Positions 8,520 through 16,231 of a stretch of 64,000 nucleotides of DNA are shown here, piece by piece. The notes under the pieces were generated by a model that did not search any database, had not been told where the DNA came from, and saw nothing but the letters and a program-made list of their open reading frames with translations. Both the position numbers and the translations under genes were made by a program. How positions within the stretch are numbered: the stretch's first letter is position 1; every line of letters starts with the position of its first letter. This DNA comes from JAWLEP01 sp964553045. Lineage in GTDB: Bacteria > Fermentibacterota > Fermentibacteria > Fermentibacterales > JCC-6. Where the stretch lies: assembly GCA_964553045.1 (NCBI GenBank), contig CAZKJG010000012.1, positions 35,033 through 99,032 of the forward strand, read 5' to 3'.

Positions 8520-9371
8520 ATGAAGAACAGAAGGACCGAGATGGGGGCGGTTGCGCTGGCGACCCTGCTGGGCCTGTCGGCAGGCTGCCTGCAGAAAACC
8601 GACAATTACGTTCCCATGGACTCGTTCCCCTCCCTGCTGAGCGTGGAAACCGGGCCCACTGCATCCTCCGACGTTCACTACCCGGGCGAGTTCGATGCCT
8701 TCGAGCTGTCCTGGGAAGAGGCCGAGGAGGCCGACTACTACGTGGTGAAGACCTCCCCGCAGCCCATTACGGCTGACAACTGGTCGCTGGCTCTGCCGGT
8801 GGACACGGTCACCGGTCCCACCGACTCGGTGCTCGTCTACCTGGGCCCGGAGGTGTATGAGAACGCCTGCATCGGCTGCGGCCAGTGCGCCGAGGTCTGT
8901 CCCAGGGGAGCCATAACCATGGTGGAGGGCCGCGCGGTCATCAGCACAACCGGCCCCGACAGCTGCACGGCATGCGGCCAGTGTCTGAGCGTATGCCCGG
9001 TGAACGCCATAGCCGACAACGCAATGGACAGGGAGTACTACTTCGCGGTTCGGGCCTATACGGAGGATGGCATCCCCTCGGAGAGGATAGCCGCCACCGC
9101 ATCGGCCTACAGGATGGTCTACCGCAACAATCGCGACATATCCTACGAGTCCGGCGTGTACAGCAGGTGCCTCTACTGCGGCGAGGAATGCTACATCCTC
9201 GAGGACGAGTACGGCCCGGGCTGCCCCGTGGACGCCATCTACTTCGACGAGCAGGGCAAGATCTACATAGACAGCACGCTCTGCATCAGCTGCGGGCAGT
9301 GCTTCATACAGTGCTGGCAGGACTCCCCGGGAGTGGGATCCATCTGGCACATTGTTCAGCAGACGGACTAG
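8520..9371 (+). CDS. Ferredoxin lipoprotein with clusters inserted in an Fn3-like domain
   Basis: The ATG at 8520 begins a 283-residue protein with a lipoprotein signal (LLGLSAGC, Cys23); it has no twin-arginine motif of the Tat type. Four Cys motifs follow: CIGCGQCAEVCP (about 117-128), CTACGQCLSVCP (about 149-160), a longer CLYCGEEC...CP (about 217-235) and CISCGQCFIQC (about 255-265). The first pair interrupts an Fn3-like fold: FELSWEEAEEADYYVVKTSP comes before it and YYFAVRAYTEDG after it. It should be a lipid-anchored electron carrier outside the cytoplasm with up to four 4Fe-4S clusters. It is the first gene of the exported-ferredoxin operon. Confidence 0.8.
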   Translation: MKNRRTEMGAVALATLLGLSAGCLQKTDNYVPMDSFPSLLSVETGPTASSDVHYPGEFDAFELSWEEAEEADYYVVKTSPQPITADNWSLALPVDTVTGPTDSVLVYLGPEVYENACIGCGQCAEVCPRGAITMVEGRAVISTTGPDSCTACGQCLSVCPVNAIADNAMDREYYFAVRAYTEDGIPSERIAATASAYRMVYRNNRDISYESGVYSRCLYCGEECYILEDEYGPGCPVDAIYFDEQGKIYIDSTLCISCGQCFIQCWQDSPGVGSIWHIVQQTD

Positions 9372-9434
9372 AGCCATAGTGCAATCCATAGGAAGGCACA
9401 TTCTGGGGGGCCTTCTCGATGAGTCCGGCACCCC

Positions 9435-9923
9435 ATGGGGAAGGAGGGGCTCTTGGGCAGGACTCTGATACCGCTTCTCTTGCTGGCGGCGCTTCCGGCG
9501 CAGGCCATCGAGTGCGATTTCGGCGGTGACGGCATGACGGTAACCTGGGAACCGGTGGAGGGGGGTTACGGCCACCTGGAGGTCTGGTGCTCCCCGGAGG
9601 AGATAGAGGACTCGGGCATGGTCGTTGCCAGGGTGCAGCCTGATGAGGACGGCGTCTTTCCCACCGAGGCCGTGATCCCTCCCTCTTTCGTGGTCAATCC
9701 CGAGGAGTGCATCGGCTGCGGCATCTGCGTCCAGCAGTGTCCCGCCGACGCCATCGAGCTGGTTGACATGAAAGCCGTGATAGACCCGGAGAAGTGCATC
9801 GCCTGCGGCATCTGCGCCCAGGGCTGCCCCACTGAAGCCATATACGCACCAGGCGAGGGCGATCACTACGCCGTGGTGGGCGTAGGGACTGACGGGACCG
9901 TCGAGATACTGGAGAAGCTGTGA
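9435..9923 (+). CDS. Secreted dicluster ferredoxin with Fn3-like flanks
   Basis: The 162-residue product has a cleavable-looking signal peptide (LIPLLLLAALPAQA, cut near residue 24) with no Tat motif. Two 4Fe-4S motifs follow, CIGCGICVQQCP and CIACGICAQGCP, spaced as in bacterial 2[4Fe-4S] ferredoxins. As in the upstream gene, the ferredoxin seems placed inside an Fn3-like strand pattern (VTWEPVEGGYGHLEVW before, YAVVGVGTDG after). It is predicted to be a periplasmic electron carrier. Its stop overlaps the GTG start of the next ferredoxin by four bases, which indicates translational coupling. An ATG further inside is unlikely because the signal peptide would be lost. Confidence 0.8.
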   Translation: MGKEGLLGRTLIPLLLLAALPAQAIECDFGGDGMTVTWEPVEGGYGHLEVWCSPEEIEDSGMVVARVQPDEDGVFPTEAVIPPSFVVNPEECIGCGICVQQCPADAIELVDMKAVIDPEKCIACGICAQGCPTEAIYAPGEGDHYAVVGVGTDGTVEILEKL

Positions 9924-10156
9924 CTGCCCGGAGGGTCCTGGCCGCCCTCCTGCTGCTGGCGCTGGTCTCGGCCGCCTTCGCCGCCGGCACGAAGTACAGG
10001 GTGGAGCGGTCAAGGTGCACCGGATGCGGCGACTGCATGCGCATCTGCCCCGTGGACGCGGTGGAGATCGTGGACGGGAAGTCAGTGATAGACCAGGAGG
10101 CCTGCATCGGCTGCGGGCTGTGTCAGGGGGTCTGTACGCATGACGCGATACGCTAG
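9920..10156 (+). CDS. Small exported dicluster ferredoxin
   Basis: The start is GTG (GTGA overlap with the previous stop). The 78-residue product has an N-terminal signal (RRVLAALLLLALVSAAFA) that could be Sec or a weak Tat signal, as it has an RR pair. It carries CTGCGDCMRICP and CIGCGLCQGVC; the second motif ends in Thr, not Pro. After cleavage it is little more than a bare 2[4Fe-4S] ferredoxin of about 55 residues. The last 17 bases overlap the next gene in another frame. Confidence 0.8.
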   Translation: MTARRVLAALLLLALVSAAFAAGTKYRVERSRCTGCGDCMRICPVDAVEIVDGKSVIDQEACIGCGLCQGVCTHDAIR

Positions 10157-10388
10157 CCTCCTGGCGGCTGCCCTGCTGGGTCTGGTGCTGGGCCTGGCCT
10201 GCAGCAGCCCCACCGACAACACCCAGCTGACTGTGGACGAAGACCTCTGCTACGGCTGCGGCCGGTGCGAAGAGGTCTGCCCCTACGGGGCCATAGAGGT
10301 CATCGACGGCGATGCCGTGATCGACCCCGCCCTCTGCCACCAGTGCTACAGGTGCGTGGAGGAGTGTCCGAAGGGGGCGATCTACTGA
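10140..10388 (+). CDS. Small ferredoxin lipoprotein
   Basis: An 82-residue product with a lipoprotein signal (LGLVLGLAC, Cys21) followed directly by two 4Fe-4S motifs, CYGCGRCEEVCP and CHQCYRCVEECP. It is the fourth exported ferredoxin of the operon and should be tethered to a membrane on the periplasmic or outer face. The gene overlaps its neighbour upstream by 17 bases and its stop shares bases with the next start (TGATG), so all are co-translated. The second motif has Tyr and His near the Cys ligands instead of the usual small residues, which might tune the cluster potential. Confidence 0.8.
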   Translation: MTRYASLLAAALLGLVLGLACSSPTDNTQLTVDEDLCYGCGRCEEVCPYGAIEVIDGDAVIDPALCHQCYRCVEECPKGAIY

Positions 10389-11587
10389 TGAGGCACATCA
10401 TGGTGGCACTTCTCGCCTGCTCGCTGGCCACGGCCGCCACTCTGGACCAGTACGGCAGCGTCACCTACCGCTCCGACAGCCTTGCCGGCTCCCCCGCCCG
10501 AACCGAGGTCACATGGGGAGCCATCCTGGAGACCGGGCCGCTGCAGCTGGAGCTGCTGGACAGATACCTGGTCTCGGACCCCGGGGGCACGGTCCCCCGC
10601 TGGACCAGGGCGGGCAACGACCTGCTGGTCTCCGCCCGGGCTTCCTTCCACAGGTTTCTGCTTCGCCCCGATCTTCGGTGGCAGGCTGCGCTGGAGGGCG
10701 ACAGCATTCTTCTGGGGGTCCCCTTCGCAGACCCCATCTCCCAGGGAGACGTGATGCGGCCCGGAGGTACGCTGGAGGCCGACCTGGGCAGCGTCCGCCT
10801 GTACGGGTTCGGGCGTTACTGGACCCGGGACATGTACGCGGCAGACGGCATGGAGGCCGGCTGGACCTCCACCGGATACGGCGGAGGCGGAACATGGACC
10901 ACCCCCCTGGGGGCGATCCTGGGCCTCTCCGGCGTCTCCAGGAGCCACGATGCCGAGCTCAGGGAGCTCTACAGCGACTGGAGCAGGCTGGACCTGAGTC
11001 TGGCGACCAGGCCGCTCTCCCTTCCCACCAAGACCATGGTGATGGCGGACCTGGAGTACTCCCTCTACACCGGCGAGGACTACACCGGCGCCGAGATAGC
11101 CGACCGGGTCTCCGGCCGCGTAAGGGCGGTGCAGTCGCTCTCCACCACGGTCAGCTACAACATGACCATGGCGCTGGCCATGGACCATCACGAAGACGGC
11201 TGGAGCATCGCCAAGGGCATGGGCGGCGCCAGGATGCTCTTTCTACTGGACCGCGGCGGAGAGGTGCCTACCACTCTCAGCATAGGCACCAGCGTAAGCT
11301 CATCGGCCATGACCACCGCCTGCGCCGACCTGTTCTCGCGGGTGAACGTCTACCGCGGCCTTTCCCTGCTGGGCAGGATAGACGCCCGGCGTACCCCCAC
11401 CGATCTGGCGGGGGCCCCCGAGCACCGTCAGTCCCTGGTGCTGGGCGGCGGCCTGGAGTACCAGCTGGGCAGGAACCTCCGGTGCTGGACCATGATCGAG
11501 CAGGAGCGGACCGAGTACCGGCAGATCGAGAACTGGAGCAGACTTCGGGCTGGACTGGACGTCTTCCCCGGACGGCTGGAACTCTAG
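10388..11587 (+). CDS. Predicted outer-membrane beta-barrel protein
   Basis: The 399-residue product begins with a short signal peptide (LLACSLATA) and then consists of alternating strand patterns rich in aromatic residues and Gly (for example VRLYGFGRYWT, TTVSYNMTMALAM), with no transmembrane helix. It ends in Leu rather than the classic Phe. This is the look of a beta barrel in the outer membrane, but no family is recognised. It begins in the stop codon of a ferredoxin lipoprotein (TGATG), so a role in the same electron-transfer chain is likely: anchoring or passing the ferredoxins to the surface. Confidence 0.55.
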   Translation: MRHIMVALLACSLATAATLDQYGSVTYRSDSLAGSPARTEVTWGAILETGPLQLELLDRYLVSDPGGTVPRWTRAGNDLLVSARASFHRFLLRPDLRWQAALEGDSILLGVPFADPISQGDVMRPGGTLEADLGSVRLYGFGRYWTRDMYAADGMEAGWTSTGYGGGGTWTTPLGAILGLSGVSRSHDAELRELYSDWSRLDLSLATRPLSLPTKTMVMADLEYSLYTGEDYTGAEIADRVSGRVRAVQSLSTTVSYNMTMALAMDHHEDGWSIAKGMGGARMLFLLDRGGEVPTTLSIGTSVSSSAMTTACADLFSRVNVYRGLSLLGRIDARRTPTDLAGAPEHRQSLVLGGGLEYQLGRNLRCWTMIEQERTEYRQIENWSRLRAGLDVFPGRLEL

Positions 11588-11601
11588 CCCACGGCAAAGG
11601 C

Positions 11602-11618
11602 GCGGGGAGCTTCCCCGC
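11602..11618 (+). terminator. Short GC hairpin between barrel gene and CcdA-like gene
   Basis: GCGGGGA pairs with TCCCCGC around a three-base loop in the 55-base spacer. There is no T-run, so it may be only a weak attenuator or mRNA-stability element inside the operon. Confidence 0.3.
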
Positions 11619-11642
11619 CCCCCACTAGACGACGGGAAGCCA

Positions 11643-12755
11643 ATGCTGGAGAGCCTCAGCGAGGGCCTGGCGCTGGGCCTGGCCACGGGAACGGCTTGCC
11701 TGGCCAGCTGCGGACCGGTGTACGCCACCTACCTGATGAGCGAGGAGCGCCGCGGCTGGCAGCCCCTGCGGGTTATCTTCCTGCTCAGCCTCGGACGCTT
11801 CGTGGCCTACGCCGGCTTCGGGGCCGCCATCGGCCTGCTGGGGGGCTACATATCCATTTCGGTGCGAATGCCCCTGGCCTACGCAGGATACCTTCTATTC
11901 TCCGTCTACCTCATCGTCTCAGTGGCCAGGATCCATCGCGCCTGTTCGGGCTGCGGCGTATCCCGGTTCATGCGCATCACCCGAAGCCCGTTCCTGCTGG
12001 GCATACTGACGGGGTTCTCCATCTGCCCCTCCTTCCTTATGGCCATCACCGGGGCCTTCGAGGCCAGCGGCGCCCTGGCCGGAGCCCTGCTCTTCACCGG
12101 CTTCTTCGCCGGCACCACGGTTTACATGCTGCCCTTCGCGCTGTTCGGAATGCTGACGAAGTTGCGCTGGATAACCACGGCGGCCCGTTTCCTGGCGGTG
12201 GCTGTGGCGGTCTACTTCGGTGTGGTGGGCGTGAGAGGGCTGGCGGCCGAGCTGTTCGGCGGCGGTGGCGGGACCATGGAAACCGCCGGTGAGGGGGGCG
12301 CTTCCGAAGAGACGGAGATATTCACCATAACGGAGGCGGACACCGTCTACGTTCTGCACTTTCCCGCAGACACCACCGACCGCGGCTTCGAGATGGCCGG
12401 CTTCCTGGACCGGCGGCGGGGATGGCCCCCGGTGAGCCTGCTGAGCGCAGACAGCGTCGGGTGGCGCCGCCGCCTGGAGCAGGTGCCACCGAAAGCGGCG
12501 GTGATCGCCCCCTTCTGGGTGGACTCAGCCGGAGCGGGGCCGGCCTGGCGCGACAGCCTGCGGATGCATCTGGACTCAGCCGGGGCAAGGGTGCTGGCCC
12601 TGGAGTACGTGCCCTGGTGCTCGGCCACCCCCGAGCTGCTGGTGGCCTTCCTGGAGCGCTACAGCTTCCGGACCGCAGCCGACGGCGGCTTCGTCTTCGC
12701 CGTGGCCAACCCCGAGGATCCGTCGGATTGCGCCACCTGCCCCCTGGCCCAGTAA
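11643..12755 (+). CDS. DsbD/CcdA (TauE-like) thiol-electron membrane protein with extra domain
   Basis: The 370-residue product has about six transmembrane helices in residues 5-205. Paired Cys motifs in the first and fourth helices (ACLASCGP and FSICPSF) match the DsbD_2/CcdA family, which carries electrons across the membrane through a dithiol. After the helices comes a Gly/Glu linker and a soluble domain of about 150 residues that ends in DCATCP, a further CxxC. This extra domain is not one I recognise and probably lies in the periplasm. Following four exported ferredoxin genes, it is a good candidate to reduce them or mature them. The start follows GACGGGAAGCCA. Confidence 0.7.
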   Translation: MLESLSEGLALGLATGTACLASCGPVYATYLMSEERRGWQPLRVIFLLSLGRFVAYAGFGAAIGLLGGYISISVRMPLAYAGYLLFSVYLIVSVARIHRACSGCGVSRFMRITRSPFLLGILTGFSICPSFLMAITGAFEASGALAGALLFTGFFAGTTVYMLPFALFGMLTKLRWITTAARFLAVAVAVYFGVVGVRGLAAELFGGGGGTMETAGEGGASEETEIFTITEADTVYVLHFPADTTDRGFEMAGFLDRRRGWPPVSLLSADSVGWRRRLEQVPPKAAVIAPFWVDSAGAGPAWRDSLRMHLDSAGARVLALEYVPWCSATPELLVAFLERYSFRTAADGGFVFAVANPEDPSDCATCPLAQ

Positions 12756-12936
12756 CGGGGACGGAGTTTAAATCCATCAAGTTCGCTGGCGGTTTGATTT
12801 TCATAATCCGTTTTCAACAGCCGCCTGTCCGAACGTTTCCGGTTTGTGGGAAGACAAGGCCTTTGCCATGATACTGCCGGTAACCAGGCGGTTGACACGG
12901 ATCCCCAACATCGCGCCATAGCGAAAGGAAGACGAG

Positions 12937-14136
12937 ATGACAGTGCCTTCAGCCACCAGCGGCAGCGCCGGGCCCAAGGTGAAGTCCGACTGTCGCGTTG
13001 AGTACCGCAGGACCGACGGCGAGCTTCAGGTTGCGGTGAATACCGACGCCGACACGGCGGAAGCGCTGGAGAACGCCGTTCACATGGCGGCTCTGAGGCT
13101 TCGCATACGCCAGGGTGAGGTGACGGTGAGCGACCGGGGAGCCGTGCCCTTCGTGGCGGCCGCCCGGTTCGAGACGGCGGCCAGGGACCTGATGGGAGAC
13201 GACCTTCCCCCGCCCCGCTTCGAGGAATGCCTCGTGCTTGAGTCCAAGGCCTCCAGGCCGCGCCGGTCGCGGCTCTACGTACCCGGCAACAGGCCTCGTT
13301 TTTTTCAGAAGGCTCTGGCATCCGGCGCCGACGGCGTCATACTGGACCTGGAGGACAGCGTGGCCCCGGCCCGCAAGCGGGAGGCGCGTGTACTGGTGGC
13401 CCATGCCCTGCGCGCTCTCGATTTCGGCGACGTCGAGATCATGGTTCGCATCAACCAGGGCGACCCGGGCCTGGAGGACCTGGAGTGGATAGTTCCCCAG
13501 CCGGTTCAGCACATTCTGATCCCGAAGGTGGAGGGTCCGGCGGAGGTGATAGCGGTGCGAAACAGATGCCGGGAGATAATGGGACGCACAGGACGCGAAG
13601 AGCGGGTCTGGCTGATGCCCATAATCGAGAGCCCGCTGGGAGTGCTGCGTGCCCGGGAGATAGCCGCCGCGGTTCCGGAGTGCTGCGCGCTAACGCTGGG
13701 GCTTCAGGACCTCACAGCCGAGCTGGGCGTGCGGCCTACTCCGGAGGGCCGGGAGAGCTTCGTAGCCCGCAGCATGATAGTCCTGGCCGCCAGGGCCTGC
13801 GGCCTGCAGCCCATAGACACGGTCTACTCCGACGTGAAGGACGAGGAGGGACTGCGGCACTCGGTCCGGGAGGCCCGGGAGCTGGGCTTCATCGGCAAAG
13901 GCTGCATCCATCCCGGGCAGGTGCCCGTGATCAACGAGGAGTTCCTGCCCTCAGAGGAGGAGCTGGACAAGGCCAAGAGGATAGTCCTGGCAATGGAGGA
14001 GGCGGACCGTCAGGGTCTGGGCGCGGTGGCCGTGGGATCGAAGATGGTGGACCCGCCGGTGGCCAGACAGGCGCAGAACCTGGTTGACAACGCCGTCCGT
14101 CTGGGGGTCCTGCCGGAGGGCTGGCGAGAGGCCTAG
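12937..14136 (+). CDS. CitD-CitE fusion: HpcH/HpaI aldolase (citrate lyase family)
   Basis: A 399-residue cytoplasmic protein. Residues of about 12-95 resemble the citrate-lyase acyl-carrier subunit CitD, including Ser17 (KSDCRVEY) where CitD carries its phosphoribosyl-dephospho-CoA group, and the closing EECL. Residues of about 105-390 are a CitE-type lyase: RSRLYVPGNRP, DGVILDLEDSV (metal site), IMVRIN, LMPIIESPLG and GCIHPGQV. Known CitE cleaves citryl-type thioesters or makes malyl- or methylmalyl-CoA. No citF, citC or citX is in the window, so the true substrate is open. Its ribosome site is AGGAAGACGAG. A strong hairpin follows the gene. Confidence 0.8.
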   Translation: MTVPSATSGSAGPKVKSDCRVEYRRTDGELQVAVNTDADTAEALENAVHMAALRLRIRQGEVTVSDRGAVPFVAAARFETAARDLMGDDLPPPRFEECLVLESKASRPRRSRLYVPGNRPRFFQKALASGADGVILDLEDSVAPARKREARVLVAHALRALDFGDVEIMVRINQGDPGLEDLEWIVPQPVQHILIPKVEGPAEVIAVRNRCREIMGRTGREERVWLMPIIESPLGVLRAREIAAAVPECCALTLGLQDLTAELGVRPTPEGRESFVARSMIVLAARACGLQPIDTVYSDVKDEEGLRHSVREARELGFIGKGCIHPGQVPVINEEFLPSEEELDKAKRIVLAMEEADRQGLGAVAVGSKMVDPPVARQAQNLVDNAVRLGVLPEGWREA

Positions 14137-14159
14137 CCGGCGGCCCGACTCTCGATCAA

Positions 14160-14186
14160 GGGGGGTGGCCTCGCCGGCCACCCCCC
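14160..14186. terminator. Strong hairpin between convergent genes
   Basis: An 11-bp stem, GGGGGGTGGCC/GGCCACCCCCC, with loop TCGCC lies between the CitD-CitE gene (plus) and the symporter gene (minus). It can serve both; neither side has a T-run longer than two. Confidence 0.65.
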
Positions 14187-14222
14187 GTCTCTTCGCTCGC
14201 CGTCAGGTTCCGCCGGGGTTCT

Positions 14223-16124
14223 CTATTCCTTCGCCCTGGCGTTGGCCATGATGTCCGCCACTATGGGCAGCAGTATGATCAGCAGCCACCCGAAGGCGAA
14301 CTCCATTCCGCGCAGTCCGAAGCTTCCGTAGGGCACGGTCCTCTGCTGTATCTCGCTGTAGAGCATCCACAGGATGCCCATGGGGATGATCCACCGCACG
14401 CAGATGTCCCACCAGGGACCGATTCTGAACGAGGAGTACTCGTTTATGTACTCCCTCTGCTTCGCGGCGCCCACTCCCCAGCCGAGGATGATGACCTCGC
14501 CGAGCACCACAAGCGTAAGGCCGAAGCTGTTCATGAAGTGGTCGGCGATGTCCAGTATGTGCAGGCCGGCTCCGGTGAGCATGGGCAGGCCCAGAAGGAA
14601 GGCGATTGCTCCCACGGTGAGGTTTGCGCGTTTGTGGGTGGTCTTCCATTTGTCTTTGACCGAGGAGGTTACGGCCTCCACCAGGCTGAAAGCGGAGTCT
14701 ACCGCCAGGGTCAGGAGCATGAGGAAGAACAGGACTCCGAATATCCGCGCGCCGGGCAGGCCGCTGATGATGTGGGGGTAGGCCACGAAGGTCAGGCCGG
14801 GTCCTGACTGCACCACCTCGGTGACCGGGACCCCCAGTTTGCTGGCCTGGTAGCCCAGGGCGCTGAACACCGCAAGGCCGCCCATGAAGGCCGTCAGGGC
14901 GTCGGCTATACCGATTATGAAAGCGTTTCCGGCGAGATCTGTCTTCTGGGGCAGAAAGCTACCATAGGCGATCATGATGGCGAAGCCCACGCTGAGGCTG
15001 AAGAATACCTGGCTGATGGCCGCCAGCCATATGGAGGGGTCCATCAGCTTGCTCCACACCGGAGTCAGGTAGAAGGCCAGGCCGGTGCCCGAGCCGGGCA
15101 GTGTCACCCCCCTGATGATGAAGAGGATCAGAAGCCCCCAGGGGATGAGGACGGTGAAGTAGACCACCTTGCTCACCGTCTTGGTGCCCTTCCAGATGGA
15201 GGCGATTATCCACACCCAGGCGATGGCGAACCCTATGAACAGGTACCACTTGAAGTCTCCCATCTTCCAGGGCTCTTCGGTGAGGCCCAGGAAGTCGTTG
15301 TAGAAGTAATCGCCCGGCGAGCCCATGAAGGCGCTGGCCTCGTCGACGTTGTTGAAGGCGTAGAGGCGGCCTTCGTAGGCGACCAGGATTGTGGATACCT
15401 TCCTCACCACGTCCTCGGTGCCGGAGTAGGGAGACACGTACGGCTTGCCCACCAGGTTGTCCGGCACCCGGTCAAGGATGTGGCTTACGTTGTCGCCGGC
15501 GGGTTCTATGGCGCACGTTCCGTCGCTGTACGGGCTGTCCAGGAAGGCCTGCGCCTCCTCCCGGGTAGGGAAACCGTAGATGTCGCCACGGTAGCTGACC
15601 AGCGTGGTAGCCTCGGGGACGATCACGTCCGCCAGGGAGTCAATGGGCGAGATGAAGGCCATGCCCGCCATCTCGTCGGGGACCGGGGTCAGAACCTCGA
15701 AGTCCTCGAGGCCGGTCTCCATGACCGCCAGCTCCTCGTGGGCGTACTGGCCGTGCTCCCGTTCCCAGCCCAGGGTGGCGGCCTCGTAGGTGTAGTTCAC
15801 GCACCAGGACATGATTATGGCGTAGTAGCAGGTGATGATGAACCCGACCCCCACCGCGAACCAGCCGAACCACTCCAGCTTGGGTGTGATCCTCTTGAAG
15901 GAGCCCGGGGCAGCCCTGTTCGACTGGTGGCCCAGGCTGAACTCCAGCATCAGAAGTGGTATGCCGGCCAGGAATAGGCATATGAAATAGGCGACCAGGA
16001 AGGCACCGCCGCCGTTGGCGTAGGTGATGTAGGGGAACCTCCAGATGTTCCCCAGGCCGATTGCCGATCCGACGGCGGCAAGGATGAAGGCCGTCTTGCT
16101 GCTCCAGGTCTCTCGCGCTGCCAC
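14223..16124 (-). CDS. Sodium:neurotransmitter symporter (NSS/SNF family) with large insert
   Basis: A 633-residue membrane transporter starting at GTG (GGAGGGACTCA upstream). TM1 has the family signature GSAIGLGNIWRFPY (Na+ and substrate site) and 11-12 helices follow, so it should import an amino acid or a related compound with Na+. The usual bacterial homologues are about 450-510 residues; this one is longer because residues of about 118-285, between TM3 and TM4 and outside the cell, hold an inserted soluble region with two copies of a 51-residue repeat. Transcribed alone toward the CitD-CitE gene. Confidence 0.85.
   Translation of the reverse strand: MAARETWSSKTAFILAAVGSAIGLGNIWRFPYITYANGGGAFLVAYFICLFLAGIPLLMLEFSLGHQSNRAAPGSFKRITPKLEWFGWFAVGVGFIITCYYAIIMSWCVNYTYEAATLGWEREHGQYAHEELAVMETGLEDFEVLTPVPDEMAGMAFISPIDSLADVIVPEATTLVSYRGDIYGFPTREEAQAFLDSPYSDGTCAIEPAGDNVSHILDRVPDNLVGKPYVSPYSGTEDVVRKVSTILVAYEGRLYAFNNVDEASAFMGSPGDYFYNDFLGLTEEPWKMGDFKWYLFIGFAIAWVWIIASIWKGTKTVSKVVYFTVLIPWGLLILFIIRGVTLPGSGTGLAFYLTPVWSKLMDPSIWLAAISQVFFSLSVGFAIMIAYGSFLPQKTDLAGNAFIIGIADALTAFMGGLAVFSALGYQASKLGVPVTEVVQSGPGLTFVAYPHIISGLPGARIFGVLFFLMLLTLAVDSAFSLVEAVTSSVKDKWKTTHKRANLTVGAIAFLLGLPMLTGAGLHILDIADHFMNSFGLTLVVLGEVIILGWGVGAAKQREYINEYSSFRIGPWWDICVRWIIPMGILWMLYSEIQQRTVPYGSFGLRGMEFAFGWLLIILLPIVADIMANARAKE
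15315..15686 (-). repeat. Duplicated 51-residue domain in the symporter's outer loop
   Basis: Residues 148-198 and 220-270 align without gaps (about 21 of 51 identical): VPD...G...SP...DV...T.LV.Y.G..Y.F....EA.AF..SP. The motif Y-x-G-x-x-Y-x-F-x(4)-EA-x-AF is reminiscent of a YHS domain but has no metal-binding Cys. It sits in the extracytoplasmic loop between TM3 and TM4. Confidence 0.65.
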
Positions 16125-16231
16125 TGAGTCCCTCCGTTCCCCCGGGCAGGAAACCCCTCAACGCATATGACGAGCTTTACAGAGTAGAGCTAAACCGGCG
16201 GCGACGCCGGGTCAAGTGGTCGCCGCTTCGT

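Noticed and set aside
8461..8520. tRNA-like stretch (GGTTAGCCTAGTGGGGAAGGC) upstream of the ferredoxin operon
   Set aside because: It has a D-arm-like part, but no closing acceptor stem, no proper anticodon stem and no TTCGA T-loop; at best a remnant or chance.
9920..10156. Tat export of the small ferredoxin
   Set aside because: It has an RR pair followed by hydrophobic residues, but it lacks a convincing full Tat consensus; the other three ferredoxins have none. Kept only as a possibility.
12892..12921. Promoter TTGACA with CCATAG before the CitD-CitE gene
   Set aside because: The -35 is perfect but the -10 is poor and the spacing uncertain; not listed as a feature.
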